Shown piece by piece: positions 35,944-44,555 of a stretch of DNA of 64,000 bases (within the stretch, counting starts at the first letter, position 1; every line of letters begins with the position of its first letter). Below the pieces are notes generated by a model. That model had not been told where the DNA came from and ran no database searches. It saw nothing but the letters and a program-made list of their open reading frames with translations. Source of the DNA: Fulvitalea axinellae (lineage in GTDB: Bacteria; Bacteroidota; Bacteroidia; Cytophagales; Cyclobacteriaceae); the NCBI RefSeq assembly GCF_036492835.1, contig NZ_AP025314.1:1364001-1428000 (forward strand). The letters are read 5' to 3'. Made by a program: the position numbers and the translations under genes.

Positions 35944-38136
35944 ATGACAAGTTTGACAGAAAGCCATGAAAGTGGCGATATCATAAGGAAGAAGCTCAAG
36001 GAGGTTTTCGGTTACGGACAATTCCGGGGAAACCAAGAGCCGATCATAAAGAATATAATGAAGGGGCGCAATACTTTCGTGCTTATGCCAACCGGCGCCG
36101 GAAAGTCCCTTTGCTACCAACTTCCTGCTATTTTGAGCGAAGGCACGGCCATCGTGATTTCGCCGCTGATAGCCCTGATGAAAAACCAAGTGGACCAGAT
36201 GAACGCCTTGGGCGTCCACGCCCGGGTACTGAACTCCACGTTGAGTAGGGGCGAGGCCAACGACGTGAAGAAGCAGGCCCTGGAAGGGAAAGTGAAGCTC
36301 CTTTACGTTGCGCCGGAATCTTTGGCCAAGGAGGAAAACGTTGAATTTTTGGAAAAGGTAACCATCTCCATGGTAGCCATCGACGAGGCCCACTGCATAT
36401 CCGAATGGGGGCACGACTTCCGTCCCGAGTATAGGCGTATCCGCACCATTATCAGCCAGTTTGGCGACGTGCCCGTAATAGCGCTCACCGCCACCGCCAC
36501 CCCGAAGGTTCAGCTCGATATACAGCGCAACCTGAATATGGAGGCGGCCGACGTGTTCAAGTCCTCGTTCCAACGCGAAAACCTTTATTACGAGGTTCGG
36601 CCCAAGCAGCAGATCAAGAAACAGCTTGTCAAATACGTCAAGGACCGCAAGGGCCAGGCGGGAATTGTCTATTGCCTCAGCCGTAAAAAGGTGGAGGAGA
36701 TAGCCGAATTTCTCAGCGTAAACGGCGTTAAGGCCGCGCCATACCATGCCGGTTTGGACGCCGCGGTCAGGATGCGTCACCAAGACGCTTTTCTGAACGA
36801 GGATCTGGACGTGATCGTGGCTACCATCGCCTTTGGCATGGGCATCGATAAGCCCGACGTGCGCTTTGTGGTGCATTACGATACGCCCAAGTCTTTGGAG
36901 GGCTACTATCAGGAGACTGGCCGTGCCGGCCGGGACGGAATAGCTTCCGACTGCCTGATGTTCTACAGCTATAACGATATTCTCAAGCTTGAGAAATTCC
37001 ATAAGGATAAATCTGTAACCGAAAGGGAGAACGCCCGTCTTTTGTTGGGTGAGATCCAGGCTTACGCTGAGTCCGCTATCTGTAGGACGCGTCAGCTGAT
37101 GAATTATTTCGGGGAGAACTTTGACAAGGCTTGTGGCAATTGCGACAATTGCTGTCATCCTAAGGAAAAATTCGAGGCTAAAGAGATGCTTTCTCTTGCC
37201 ATTCAGACCGTTGAACAGACCGGCGAGCGTTTTGGTATGGCGCACTTGACCAAAGTGTTGCGCGGATCGAAAGACCAGTATGTCGTTAGTTACGGCCACG
37301 ATGCCCTTGACGTTTATGCCAAGGGCGCTGAAGAGTCGGACGATATCTGGCGCTCCATTTTCCGTAACGGCATTTTGCTTGGCTTTTTCGAAAAGGATAT
37401 CGAGAATGTCGGTGTACTGAAGCTGACGGACAAGGCCAAAGAATTTCTCCGCGAACCATTTAGCGTGATGGTTCCCAAGAATCATGACTATAGTAACTTG
37501 GGCGAAGAGGAGGAAATAGCCAGGGAGCAGGTGGATACCAAAGGTTATGACGAGGCGCTTTTCAGTTTGCTTAAACAACTTAGGAAAAAAGTCGCGGCGC
37601 AGAAGGGGCTTCCGCCTTACGTGATCTTCCAGGATCCTAGCCTTGAAGAAATGGCTACTACCTATCCGGTCAATAACGATGACCTTTTGCAGGTAAATGG
37701 CGTAGGTCAGGGCAAAGTCATGAAATTCGGGAAAGAGTTTGTGGCGCTGATCAAAAAGTACGTGGCCGACAACGATATTGAGACCGCCGGCAACGTGATT
37801 ATCAAAACGAACGTCACCCGGTCGAAGGACAAGGTGCTCCTGATCCAGCAGGTGGACAAGAAAACCAACCTCGACGAACTGGCCGAGAGCCGGGGGGGAA
37901 GCTTTGATAAACTACTTGACGAGTTGGAGAGCATTTGCTTTTCGGGGACCAAGATCAATATCGATTATTTCATTGACGATCTTCTGGATGAGGAAAGCCA
38001 GGAAGAAATTATCGAGTATTTCCTTGAATCCGAAACCGATGATATTGACGAGGCGATGGATGAGTTTGGTGATGAGTATGACGAGGATGAATTGCGTTTG
38101 GTTCGTCTCAAGTTTATCTCTGATACGGCAAACTGA
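35944..38136 (+). CDS. recQ: ATP-dependent DNA helicase RecQ
   Basis: 730 residues. A 3'-5' helicase acting in recombination and fork repair. The N-terminal motif FGYGQFRGNQEPII, Walker A MPTGAGKS (residues 48-55), DEAHCISEWGHDFRPEY and GFGMGID-type motif (IAFGMGIDKPDVR) plus QETGRAGRDG define the RecQ helicase core. The zinc site uses Cys380 and the CGNCDNCC cluster near residue 400. An HRDC domain (LFSLLKQLRKKVAAQKGLPP) is at about 535-610, and an acidic extension of about 110 residues ends the protein. Longer than E. coli RecQ because of this tail. Confidence 0.95.
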   Translation: MTSLTESHESGDIIRKKLKEVFGYGQFRGNQEPIIKNIMKGRNTFVLMPTGAGKSLCYQLPAILSEGTAIVISPLIALMKNQVDQMNALGVHARVLNSTLSRGEANDVKKQALEGKVKLLYVAPESLAKEENVEFLEKVTISMVAIDEAHCISEWGHDFRPEYRRIRTIISQFGDVPVIALTATATPKVQLDIQRNLNMEAADVFKSSFQRENLYYEVRPKQQIKKQLVKYVKDRKGQAGIVYCLSRKKVEEIAEFLSVNGVKAAPYHAGLDAAVRMRHQDAFLNEDLDVIVATIAFGMGIDKPDVRFVVHYDTPKSLEGYYQETGRAGRDGIASDCLMFYSYNDILKLEKFHKDKSVTERENARLLLGEIQAYAESAICRTRQLMNYFGENFDKACGNCDNCCHPKEKFEAKEMLSLAIQTVEQTGERFGMAHLTKVLRGSKDQYVVSYGHDALDVYAKGAEESDDIWRSIFRNGILLGFFEKDIENVGVLKLTDKAKEFLREPFSVMVPKNHDYSNLGEEEEIAREQVDTKGYDEALFSLLKQLRKKVAAQKGLPPYVIFQDPSLEEMATTYPVNNDDLLQVNGVGQGKVMKFGKEFVALIKKYVADNDIETAGNVIIKTNVTRSKDKVLLIQQVDKKTNLDELAESRGGSFDKLLDELESICFSGTKINIDYFIDDLLDEESQEEIIEYFLESETDDIDEAMDEFGDEYDEDELRLVRLKFISDTAN

Positions 38137-38164
38137 TCCGCACTCGAAGTAAAAATTTGATATG

Positions 38165-38192
38165 ACCGGCTCCTATGGGGCCGGTTTTTTTT
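38165..38192 (+). terminator. Terminator after recQ
   Basis: ACCGGC (38165-38170) pairs with GCCGGT (38180-38185), followed by a run of T. Confidence 0.7.
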
Positions 38193-38344
38193 CGTCTTGG
38201 TTTTTTAGGTTTTTGGCTGGGCCTAGATTTTTACCAATACGTCTCTTTGTCATTGCTTCTCTTCTTTCTAAAGTGGAAACCTTACTCGTAGCGCTTTATT
38301 CTTGGAAAATAGGGACGAAAAGATGTCGTGCAAAGAAGATGCCT

Positions 38345-38554
38345 AAACTCGGCAGAAATTATTCCGGCATCGGGAGAAATTGTCCCGGCATAGGAAAAAA
38401 TGGTTCCGGCATTCGCAGAAATGGTATCGGACATGGACGAAGCTTTGCCGGCCTAGGCGGAAATTCTGTCAGCAGAGGAAAAAACTGTCTCGGCCTTGGC
38501 AGGAATTTTACCGGTACCGGAAGGAAATTTCCCGGCTTTTGCGTCCCGCCTTCC
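38345..38554. repeat. 21-bp tandem repeat array upstream of purD
   Basis: About ten degenerate units in exact 21-bp register, with unit starts at 38345, 38366, 38387, 38408, 38429, 38450, 38471, 38492, 38513 and 38534. Each begins with GGCAT or a close variant, has GGxAGAAAT in the middle and ends in CC or TC. Because 21 is a multiple of three, both strands stay open (plus strand heptads of the GIGRNxP type, minus strand of the MPxxFLP type). However, the plus frame starts inside the recQ terminator and neither looks like a normal protein. Related arrays occur at 40123-40211 and 62278-62445. Confidence 0.8.
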
Positions 38555-38698
38555 GGCCTTTGGACGAAGCTGTCGGTTTTCGGCTGAAAGTGGGGCGACT
38601 TGGCCAAGATTTGTTAATTTTACGGCCGGAAGAGAGAGCGAGGCGGATTCTGGTCAAAAGACGCTAGCAGATTACAAATTTTTCAAATCCTCAAGAAA

Positions 38699-39988
38699 AT
38701 GAATATCCTTATTCTCGGTTCGGGTGGCAGGGAACATGCCTTCGCGTGGAAAATCAGCCAAAGTTCGTTGTGCGACAAACTGTTTGTAGCTCCGGGTAAC
38801 GCCGGTACTTCTGCGGTGGCCGAAAACGTAGCGATTGACGCTACCGATTTCCCTCGTTTGGGCGATTTCGTCATCGAAAATAATGTCAAACTCGTTGTTG
38901 TAGGCCCCGAAGCCCCTTTGGTGGCTGGTGTGCGTGACTTCTTCGAAGGTGACGAACGCTACGCCGATGTCAGCGTACTGGGCCCGGACAAGGCCGGCGC
39001 CGAACTGGAAGGCAGCAAGGACTTCGCGAAGGCGTTTATGCAGGAATATGGTATCCCGACAGGCGGATATGTAACCTACGACGCCACGCAAGTGGAAGAG
39101 GGCCTTGCGTATTTGGATACGCTCACTGCGCCGATCGTGCTGAAAGCCGACGGATTGGCGGCGGGCAAAGGCGTAATCATCAGCGAGACTGTGGAGCACG
39201 CCAAGGAAACGTTTAAGGAAATGCTCCTTGACGGAAAATTCGGCGACGCCGGCGCCAAAGTGGTGATCGAGGAGTTTCTTCGCGGTATCGAGCTGTCGGT
39301 ATTCGTATTGACAGACGGAAAAGACTACGTGATCTTGCCGGAAGCCAAAGACTACAAGCGCATAGGGGAAGGTGACACTGGGCTGAACACTGGCGGAATG
39401 GGAGCCGTATCTCCGGTGCCGTTCGCTCAGGGTGATTTCTTGGCTAAAGTGGAGGAGCGCGTGGTAAAACCTACGGTAGCGGGCCTCAAAGACCGCGGTA
39501 TCGATTTCCGTGGCTTCCTGTTTATCGGATTGATGAATACGGACGGCGATCCATTCGTAATCGAGTACAACGTGCGTATGGGCGACCCTGAAACACAGGC
39601 GGTACTTCCGAGAGTGGAAAGCGATTTGGCCGACTTGTTCCTGAAAGCCGCCGAAGGGCGTTTGGCGGGAACGGAAATCAAGATTTCGCCCAAGACAGCC
39701 ACTACAGTGGTAATGGTGGCGGACGGATATCCGGGAAGCTACCCTAAAGGCGATGTGATTTCCGGTTTGGACCAAGCGGAAAACTCGATTGTATTCCACG
39801 CAGGTACCAAGACGGGCGAAAACGGCGAGGTGTTGACCAACGGCGGTCGCGTATTGGCCGTAACCGGTTTGGCCGACGGCATTCCTGAAGCCTTGGAGAA
39901 ATCGTACGCCGGCGTATCGGCCATCGACTGGAAGGGCGTGTACAGCAGAAAAGACATAGGACAGGACGTAATGGCCTACAAGAGCTGA
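38699..39988 (+). CDS. purD: Phosphoribosylamine-glycine ligase (GAR synthetase)
   Basis: 429 residues. The second step of de novo purine synthesis: ATP-dependent ligation of glycine to phosphoribosylamine. The start MNILILGSGGREHAFAWKI, the VVVGPEAPLVAGV segment, the ATP-grasp region APIVLKADGLAAGKGVII, GLNTGGMGAVSP and VIEYNVRMGDPETQAV are all standard PurD sequence. Transcribed alone. It is bracketed by two related 21-bp repeat arrays, upstream at 38345-38554 and downstream at 40123-40211, with a terminator directly after it. Confidence 0.97.
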   Translation: MNILILGSGGREHAFAWKISQSSLCDKLFVAPGNAGTSAVAENVAIDATDFPRLGDFVIENNVKLVVVGPEAPLVAGVRDFFEGDERYADVSVLGPDKAGAELEGSKDFAKAFMQEYGIPTGGYVTYDATQVEEGLAYLDTLTAPIVLKADGLAAGKGVIISETVEHAKETFKEMLLDGKFGDAGAKVVIEEFLRGIELSVFVLTDGKDYVILPEAKDYKRIGEGDTGLNTGGMGAVSPVPFAQGDFLAKVEERVVKPTVAGLKDRGIDFRGFLFIGLMNTDGDPFVIEYNVRMGDPETQAVLPRVESDLADLFLKAAEGRLAGTEIKISPKTATTVVMVADGYPGSYPKGDVISGLDQAENSIVFHAGTKTGENGEVLTNGGRVLAVTGLADGIPEALEKSYAGVSAIDWKGVYSRKDIGQDVMAYKS

Positions 39989-40042
39989 TAAGAGATTGGT
40001 TTTCACGTGGCTTTTGCGCCGTTTAACCGTGAAAATATACCG

Positions 40043-40079
40043 GAAACCGGTTGGGGATAGCCCTGGCCGGTTTTTTTTT
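40043..40079 (+). terminator. Terminator after purD
   Basis: AAACCGG (40044-40050) pairs with CCGGTTT (from about 40067), followed by a run of nine T. Confidence 0.75.
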
Positions 40080-40122
40080 GTATGTTTGGATACCTTGGTT
40101 TCGGTGGAGCGGGCCTCGGAAA

Positions 40123-40211
40123 TGGGATGTGGGACGAAGATTTTCCGGGTGTTTAGGCACGAAACGGGAGGCCATGGGCAGAAATTTGCCGGACATTGTC
40201 AGAAATGACAG
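40123..40211. repeat. Short 21-bp repeat array downstream of purD
   Basis: About four degenerate units of the same family as at 38345-38554. The clearest are 40170-40190 (GGCCATGGGCAGAAATTTGC, then C) and 40191-40211 (starts GGACATTGTCAGAAATGACA). They lie between the purD terminator and the next gene. Confidence 0.65.
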
Positions 40212-40286
40212 GCGGAGGCCACGGGACCAGGATTTTTATCGCGTCAGCATATTTAACTTTTAGAGACCCTTTTAATCTAGTTGCAG

Positions 40287-41030
40287 ATGTTCAGAAAGCA
40301 CTGTTTGCATTGCTTCTCATTGTTGCTGTTGTTGGCGCCGGCGCAGGTTTTTGCCCAAATAGCCGAGAGACATTTTGAGAAACCCGAGGTCACTTTTGTG
40401 AATCTTGACGAATCCGAAAACGGAAAACTGTACGGAAAGATAGTGCCGAACCCGGAAGCCTTTATACAGGAGACTGCCTTTAGAGTCTGTCAGATTCTTT
40501 TTAAGGAGAAAAAGGAAATTCCTGTGGTGAAGACCATCAATTATAAGGTGGAAGACTACAAAGGAGTATCGGAGAAGACAGGAGAGTTACCGGCAGTGAA
40601 CGTAAGGTTTAGCTCCAGCTATTTGAGAGCGAAGTTCGAGGCTTTGTCAAAAGATAGCGTGGCATTGTACGAGGAAGTGGTGGGAGTATTGGCCCACGAG
40701 CTGACTCACGTTTACCAGAATGACGACGGCGGAAGATACTCCGAGTTAGGAGGCGTAATAGAGGGCCTAGCCGATGCGGTGCGGACCAAATTGGGCTACA
40801 AGGACTACGGCAAACGCAAAAAGGGCGGGAGCTACAAAGACGCGTACGACACTTCGGCGTTCTTCTTCGTATGGATAGAAAAGAACAAGACGACAGATTT
40901 TATATATAAGCTGAACAAGAGCCTAGCCCCGGACGACGGAAAGAAATGGACGTGGGACGAGGTGAAAAGAATAACGGGAACGGATGTGGAGACCCTGTGG
41001 GCCGAATACCAGTCCGAATTCCCGATATAA
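40287..41030 (+). CDS. Secreted BSP-like putative peptidase
   Basis: 247 residues. A signal peptide (LHCFSLLLLLAPAQVFAQ) precedes a domain resembling the basic secretory protein family. The markers are GVLAHELTHVYQNDD (HExxH zinc motif), GGVIEGLADAVR shortly after and DTSAFFFVWIE towards the C-terminus. A zinc protease is predicted, probably acting in the periplasm or outside the cell. ATG 40287 is preferred to the TTG two codons upstream. The rhomboid protease gene follows 99 bp later in the same direction. Confidence 0.75.
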   Translation: MFRKHCLHCFSLLLLLAPAQVFAQIAERHFEKPEVTFVNLDESENGKLYGKIVPNPEAFIQETAFRVCQILFKEKKEIPVVKTINYKVEDYKGVSEKTGELPAVNVRFSSSYLRAKFEALSKDSVALYEEVVGVLAHELTHVYQNDDGGRYSELGGVIEGLADAVRTKLGYKDYGKRKKGGSYKDAYDTSAFFFVWIEKNKTTDFIYKLNKSLAPDDGKKWTWDEVKRITGTDVETLWAEYQSEFPI

Positions 41031-41129
41031 TCCCTGCCCGATAAATTATTGGGAGGAATAGAAAACGGAAACTTATTTGCCACATTGGGCGAATTGTCCT
41101 CGGATGACTCGCTCCTGAATCTACATAAG

Positions 41130-41762
41130 ATGAAAGTGACTTATAATTCGCCTGTAGTGCTGACTTTTACTTTTGCGTCGGCTTTGGTTTTGATTTTAAA
41201 CGAGGTTACGGCTGGAGCCATGACACCGTATTTTTCGGTAGGAGGAACGATGAATTGGGCATCGCCACTGGATTATTTCAGGCTGTTTTCCCATGTGTTG
41301 GGCCACGCCGACTGGGCGCACCTGTTCGGGAATTTCACTTTTATACTACTGATAGGACCTATTTTGGAGGAAAAGTACGGAGGAGGAAAACTGTTGGGGA
41401 TGATACTGGTGACAGCCTTGGTAACTGGGTTGTGCAATGTGTTTTTCTTTTCGAACGGCTTGTTGGGTGCCAGTGGTATCGTGTTTATGATGATTCTGCT
41501 GGGATCGATAGTAAATGCCGAGCGGGGGACTATTCCGCTTACGTTTATATTGGTGGCGGTACTGTTTTTGGGCAAAGAGATCGCCGATATTTTCCGGGAC
41601 GACCAAGTGTCTCAGGCGGCGCACATTATCGGAGGTATTTGCGGAGCGGCGTTCGGTTTCTTTCTGATCGGGGAAAAGAAAAAGCCGGGAGCGGGCTCTA
41701 CGGCATCAACTGAAGATACCACGGCGAGCGACGACTTTCCCGGCTTGTCCGATTTGGAATAA
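41130..41762 (+). CDS. Rhomboid-family intramembrane protease
   Basis: 210 residues with six predicted membrane helices. The rhomboid features are LGHADWAHLFGNFTFILLIGPILEE (H-x3-H-x3-N region), the catalytic serine in NGLLGASGIVFMM (GxSG) and the catalytic histidine in QAAHIIGGICGAAFGF. It cleaves membrane-spanning substrates within the bilayer. A hydrophilic, threonine- and serine-rich tail of about 30 residues ends the protein. ATG 41130 starts just before the first hydrophobic segment; an upstream TTG start is less likely. Convergent with the crotonase gene 5 bp away. Confidence 0.82.
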   Translation: MKVTYNSPVVLTFTFASALVLILNEVTAGAMTPYFSVGGTMNWASPLDYFRLFSHVLGHADWAHLFGNFTFILLIGPILEEKYGGGKLLGMILVTALVTGLCNVFFFSNGLLGASGIVFMMILLGSIVNAERGTIPLTFILVAVLFLGKEIADIFRDDQVSQAAHIIGGICGAAFGFFLIGEKKKPGAGSTASTEDTTASDDFPGLSDLE

Positions 41763-41767
41763 ACTTT

Positions 41768-42601
41768 TCAGGAGCCTGTCCATTCGGGCGGTCTTTTTTC
41801 CCTAAAGGCGGCCAGGCCTTCTTTGGCGTCCTTGGAGCGGAGAACTTCGTCGAGCTTGCCTTTCAGGAAAGAGTGACGGTGTTCCGGACTAATGGAACGC
41901 AATTCGTCCAAGGCGGCTAGGCCGTGTCTGATTGCCGTAGGCGAAAGTTTGGCCAAGTTGGCCAGCAGTTTTTCGGTTTCTCCCTGAACGTCTTCCGGGG
42001 CCTTCACCAAAGTGGTGACAAGGCCCTTTTCTTTTGCCTCTTGCGCCGAAATGGCGGTAGGACGCGTGCACCAGTCCACGATGGCCCTTTCCGGAATAAT
42101 CCGGGTTAGGGAAGCCATGACTTGCATAGGCCAGATGCCTCTGAGAGCTTCCGGAAGGCTGAATTTGACGTTTTCGGAACAAACGACATGCGTGCACCCG
42201 CATACGATAAGGAAGGCGCCGGCGTAGACGTTGCCCGTAATTTGCGCAATGCAAGGCTTGTGGAGTTGTCGAAAAGCGCTACCTAGGATGACATCGCCAG
42301 TGGCGGGGGGCGGGATGGAGGAAACTCCGTCGTCGGTTTTTATGCCGGCAAAGGCTTTCAGGTCAGCGCCGGCGGAGAAGATCTCGCCGACGGCGTCGAA
42401 GCCGACCGCCCAGATTTCGGGCGTATGCTTGGCGTAGTCGAGGCAGAAAGCGATCTCGCGCATAAATTGCGGGTTCATGGCGTTCTTCTTCTCCGGCCTG
42501 TTGAGGGTGAGGCGAAGGGTGTGTCCTTCGGTTTTTACGATAAGGTACCTAAAAGTTTCCTTGGCTATTTTGGCGGTTTGTTTCGGGGTGTAGTGTTCCA
42601 T
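41768..42601 (-). CDS. Enoyl-CoA hydratase/isomerase family protein
   Basis: 277 residues of the crotonase superfamily. RLTLNRPEKKNAMNPQFMREI, the oxyanion-hole segment IFSAGADLKAF and a second segment ITGNVYAGAFLIV (usual GxxxGGG replaced by YAGAF) are present. VKFSLPEALRGIWPMQV supplies one catalytic-position glutamate. The substrate is uncertain; no other beta-oxidation gene is adjacent. The start at 42601 leaves a roughly 20-residue leader before the core, which is usual for some relatives. Confidence 0.8.
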   Translation of the reverse strand: MEHYTPKQTAKIAKETFRYLIVKTEGHTLRLTLNRPEKKNAMNPQFMREIAFCLDYAKHTPEIWAVGFDAVGEIFSAGADLKAFAGIKTDDGVSSIPPPATGDVILGSAFRQLHKPCIAQITGNVYAGAFLIVCGCTHVVCSENVKFSLPEALRGIWPMQVMASLTRIIPERAIVDWCTRPTAISAQEAKEKGLVTTLVKAPEDVQGETEKLLANLAKLSPTAIRHGLAALDELRSISPEHRHSFLKGKLDEVLRSKDAKEGLAAFREKRPPEWTGS

Positions 42602-42624
42602 GTTTGGGTTCTGGGCAAAACATA

Positions 42625-42651
42625 TTCTGGCCCGGGAGTGCCGGGCCAGAA
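42625..42651 (-). terminator. Hairpin between crotonase and GIY-YIG-like genes
   Basis: Perfect 11-bp arms TTCTGGCCCGG (42625-42635) and CCGGGCCAGAA (42641-42651). The T-tract on the minus strand is weak, so terminator function is tentative. Confidence 0.45.
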
Positions 42652-42688
42652 ACGCGGTAGCCGGACTGCCGGCACCGGGCAGTTTTTC

Positions 42689-43051
42689 TTAATGGATTGT
42701 TTTTTCGGAGTTGATGTTGCAGGGCGGGTGATAGAGGTTCACCAAGTCTTCCCTGATTAGTTCCCGGGTGTCGGGGTGATCTTCCCAATAAGCGAGTATG
42801 CAGTTCGCGTTCTCTTTGTTAAACTCTTCGATTAGGGGATGGTCCGTAAAAGTATCGTGGAGGTTGGAGCTGACGCCGGCGTAGACCAAAGCGTGGTCGG
42901 TGTTGCCGCTGGCCATTACGTTGCGGTGAGTGACGACATAAACGCCGGATTGTTTTTCTGTAAAGGTGTTTTCGAAAGAGTAGACGTTGAAGGTATAGTG
43001 CTTGCCGGAAGCGCCTTTCAAGTCCATTGTTCCTATCCTTGACATACGCAT
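42689..43051 (-). CDS. Small GIY-YIG-like domain protein
   Basis: 120 residues, not firmly recognised. SGVYVVTHR (residues 35-43), ALVYAGVSSNLHDTF (54-68), Glu101 in LIREDLVNLYHP and Asn112 in PPCN match the order of a GIY-YIG nuclease core (GIY, YIG, catalytic Glu, Asn). However, the motif residues are altered and the usual arginine after YIG is absent. It may be a diverged nuclease or a non-catalytic relative. Followed on the plus side by about 360 bp (43052-43409) with only a hairpin at 43337-43360. Confidence 0.5.
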   Translation of the reverse strand: MRMSRIGTMDLKGASGKHYTFNVYSFENTFTEKQSGVYVVTHRNVMASGNTDHALVYAGVSSNLHDTFTDHPLIEEFNKENANCILAYWEDHPDTRELIREDLVNLYHPPCNINSEKTIH

Positions 43052-43336
43052 GAAGGGTTTTGTGAAAGATATGGTTAAAGAAATTATGCCTTTCTACAGA
43101 TAAAAGTCGCCTCGCGCTTGCCGGTCATGTCCAGGCGGGGTCGTCGGGTTGTCCGCCGTTGCGGAGCCCGTTCTCTGATGTTCCTGCTCTACGGTAAAAG
43201 GAGTTGTTTAGTTGTTGATTATCAAAGGTTTTTATCGAGTTGATCTCGATTTTTTTCCTCTGGAATCAACACTTCCCTTAGCGTTTGGGAACGTCAGGTT
43301 GCTATTTCAAGTTAAAAAAAATGTTGGAAAATGAAA

Positions 43337-43360
43337 GGCGGGATTCGTTAAAATCCCGCC
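43337..43360 (-). terminator. Terminator-like hairpin after the DinB gene
   Basis: GGCGGGATT (43337-43345) and AATCCCGCC (43352-43360) are perfect arms. The minus strand continues with a moderately T-rich stretch. Confidence 0.6.
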
Positions 43361-43409
43361 CTGTGTAAGCATATATGTGTCTTTGGCTCCGGCTAGGGCC
43401 GGACGTTTC

Positions 43410-43949
43410 TTACCAGCCTCTGTAGCGTGGCGGTTTGATGCCGTTCATGCGCAGGTAAATAACCAATTGCCCCCTGTGGTGGGTAGTGTGGTCACGCAGA
43501 AGATAGAATATCTTGCGTTTGTTCATGTCCACGCCCTTGGCGAAGAAAGGCTTGGCCAGCGGGGCTTGAGCTTCCGCATCGGAAGTATTGTTCGCTAATT
43601 TGTCGATAAAATCGAAGGCTTGGCCGGTAAGAGCTATAAGTTGCTTTTTGTCGAGTTGGTCAAGATTGGCGGTTTTGTCGCTCAGTTCGCATTGCTTGTT
43701 GCCGGTGACGTAGGTTTGTAACGCCGCGAAGTTTTTGATTAGGTGTTGCAAGTGTTCACGGAAGCTCATTATGTCTTCGGTAGGCTTGTAGCCGTATTTT
43801 TCCTCGGGCATCAGTTCGGCCAGTTCCAAAGTGTAAGCTTTTGCGCGTTGCCAAACCGGAGTAAACTCGTCGGCGAAGGAATGGCCTTCTTGGGCATTGG
43901 CTTGGGATAGAAAACTAAGGGTGAAGAAGAATGCTAGAAATTTTTTCAT
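43410..43949 (-). CDS. Exported DinB-family protein
   Basis: 179 residues. A signal peptide (MKKFLAFFFTLSFLSQANA) is followed by a four-helix DinB-like domain: SFREHLQHLIKNFAAL holds one histidine group, and LRDHTTHHRGQLVIYLR is the hallmark C-terminal helix. DinB folds bind a divalent metal through three histidines and often act as thiol-dependent transferases, but exported members are of unknown function. The start at 43949 begins the signal peptide. Monocistronic. Confidence 0.8.
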   Translation of the reverse strand: MKKFLAFFFTLSFLSQANAQEGHSFADEFTPVWQRAKAYTLELAELMPEEKYGYKPTEDIMSFREHLQHLIKNFAALQTYVTGNKQCELSDKTANLDQLDKKQLIALTGQAFDFIDKLANNTSDAEAQAPLAKPFFAKGVDMNKRKIFYLLRDHTTHHRGQLVIYLRMNGIKPPRYRGW

Positions 43950-43989
43950 CAGATGTAAATAAAAGTGTGTGGGCACCTTTTTCAGGCGC

Positions 43990-44555
43990 GTTTCCTAGAC
44001 AGTTTACGAAGTTGGGTGAGAAACGTTTTTATATCCTTGAATAAATGTTTTCCGGGAGTGGCGTGATTGAAGGAATAAGGGGAGAATGGACGGGTCGAAA
44101 ATAAAAATTAATTATTTTTCATATGTTTCGTAACCCGTTGACAACTATGGCGTAAGATATATCAAAGGTTGGATGAAGAGGTAGGGTTTCAGGATCAGCC
44201 ATCCGAGGCCGTCAGGGTTGAGGAAGCGCCGAAAACGTCGGTGAAGACGGTCTGAAACCAAATCTAGGTTCTCCGTTCCGGTATTGAGGAGAAGCTGAAG
44301 CCATATAGGCGGACGGTACGGGTTTTCGATTTTTCCCTGCTGTTTGCGAGCCCCCGACTATGAAAGCGGTTAGGGTTTCGAGGAGCCTGGCGGATGCGAA
44401 AAAAAGATACGCGGATTCGAAAACGCGGCCGTGGACGAGAGAACGCGGGCTTGAGAGTAATAAGTGAAGTGCCCGAGCGGTTGGCGACCGAAGCGTCCCA
44501 TGTGGGGCATTACCTCCGAACAACTGTTTTATAAGGAAGCGGAAAGTGTGACACC
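43990..44555. other. Unassigned 566-bp intergenic region
   Basis: No protein or RNA family recognised. A 103-codon minus-strand frame (44212-44523) is open but of unusual composition. GGAAGCGGAAAG near 44534 is complementary to CTTTCCGCTTC near 44573, which lies inside the end of the next gene and is followed by a T-run. A transcript could therefore end there. Confidence 0.4.

Noticed and set aside
35929..37578. 549-codon minus-strand frame
   Set aside because: Antisense shadow of recQ; no domain, and recQ motifs are complete on the other strand.
38162..38587. 141-residue glycine-asparagine repeat protein
   Set aside because: The frame starts inside the recQ terminator and consists mainly of the 21-bp array; periodicity in multiples of three explains the lack of stops.
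38672..40006. 444-codon minus-strand frame
   Set aside because: Antisense to purD; high GC at third positions keeps it open.
44212..44523. 103-residue minus-strand protein
   Set aside because: No domain, odd amino-acid composition and no conserved features; kept only as part of an unexplained region.
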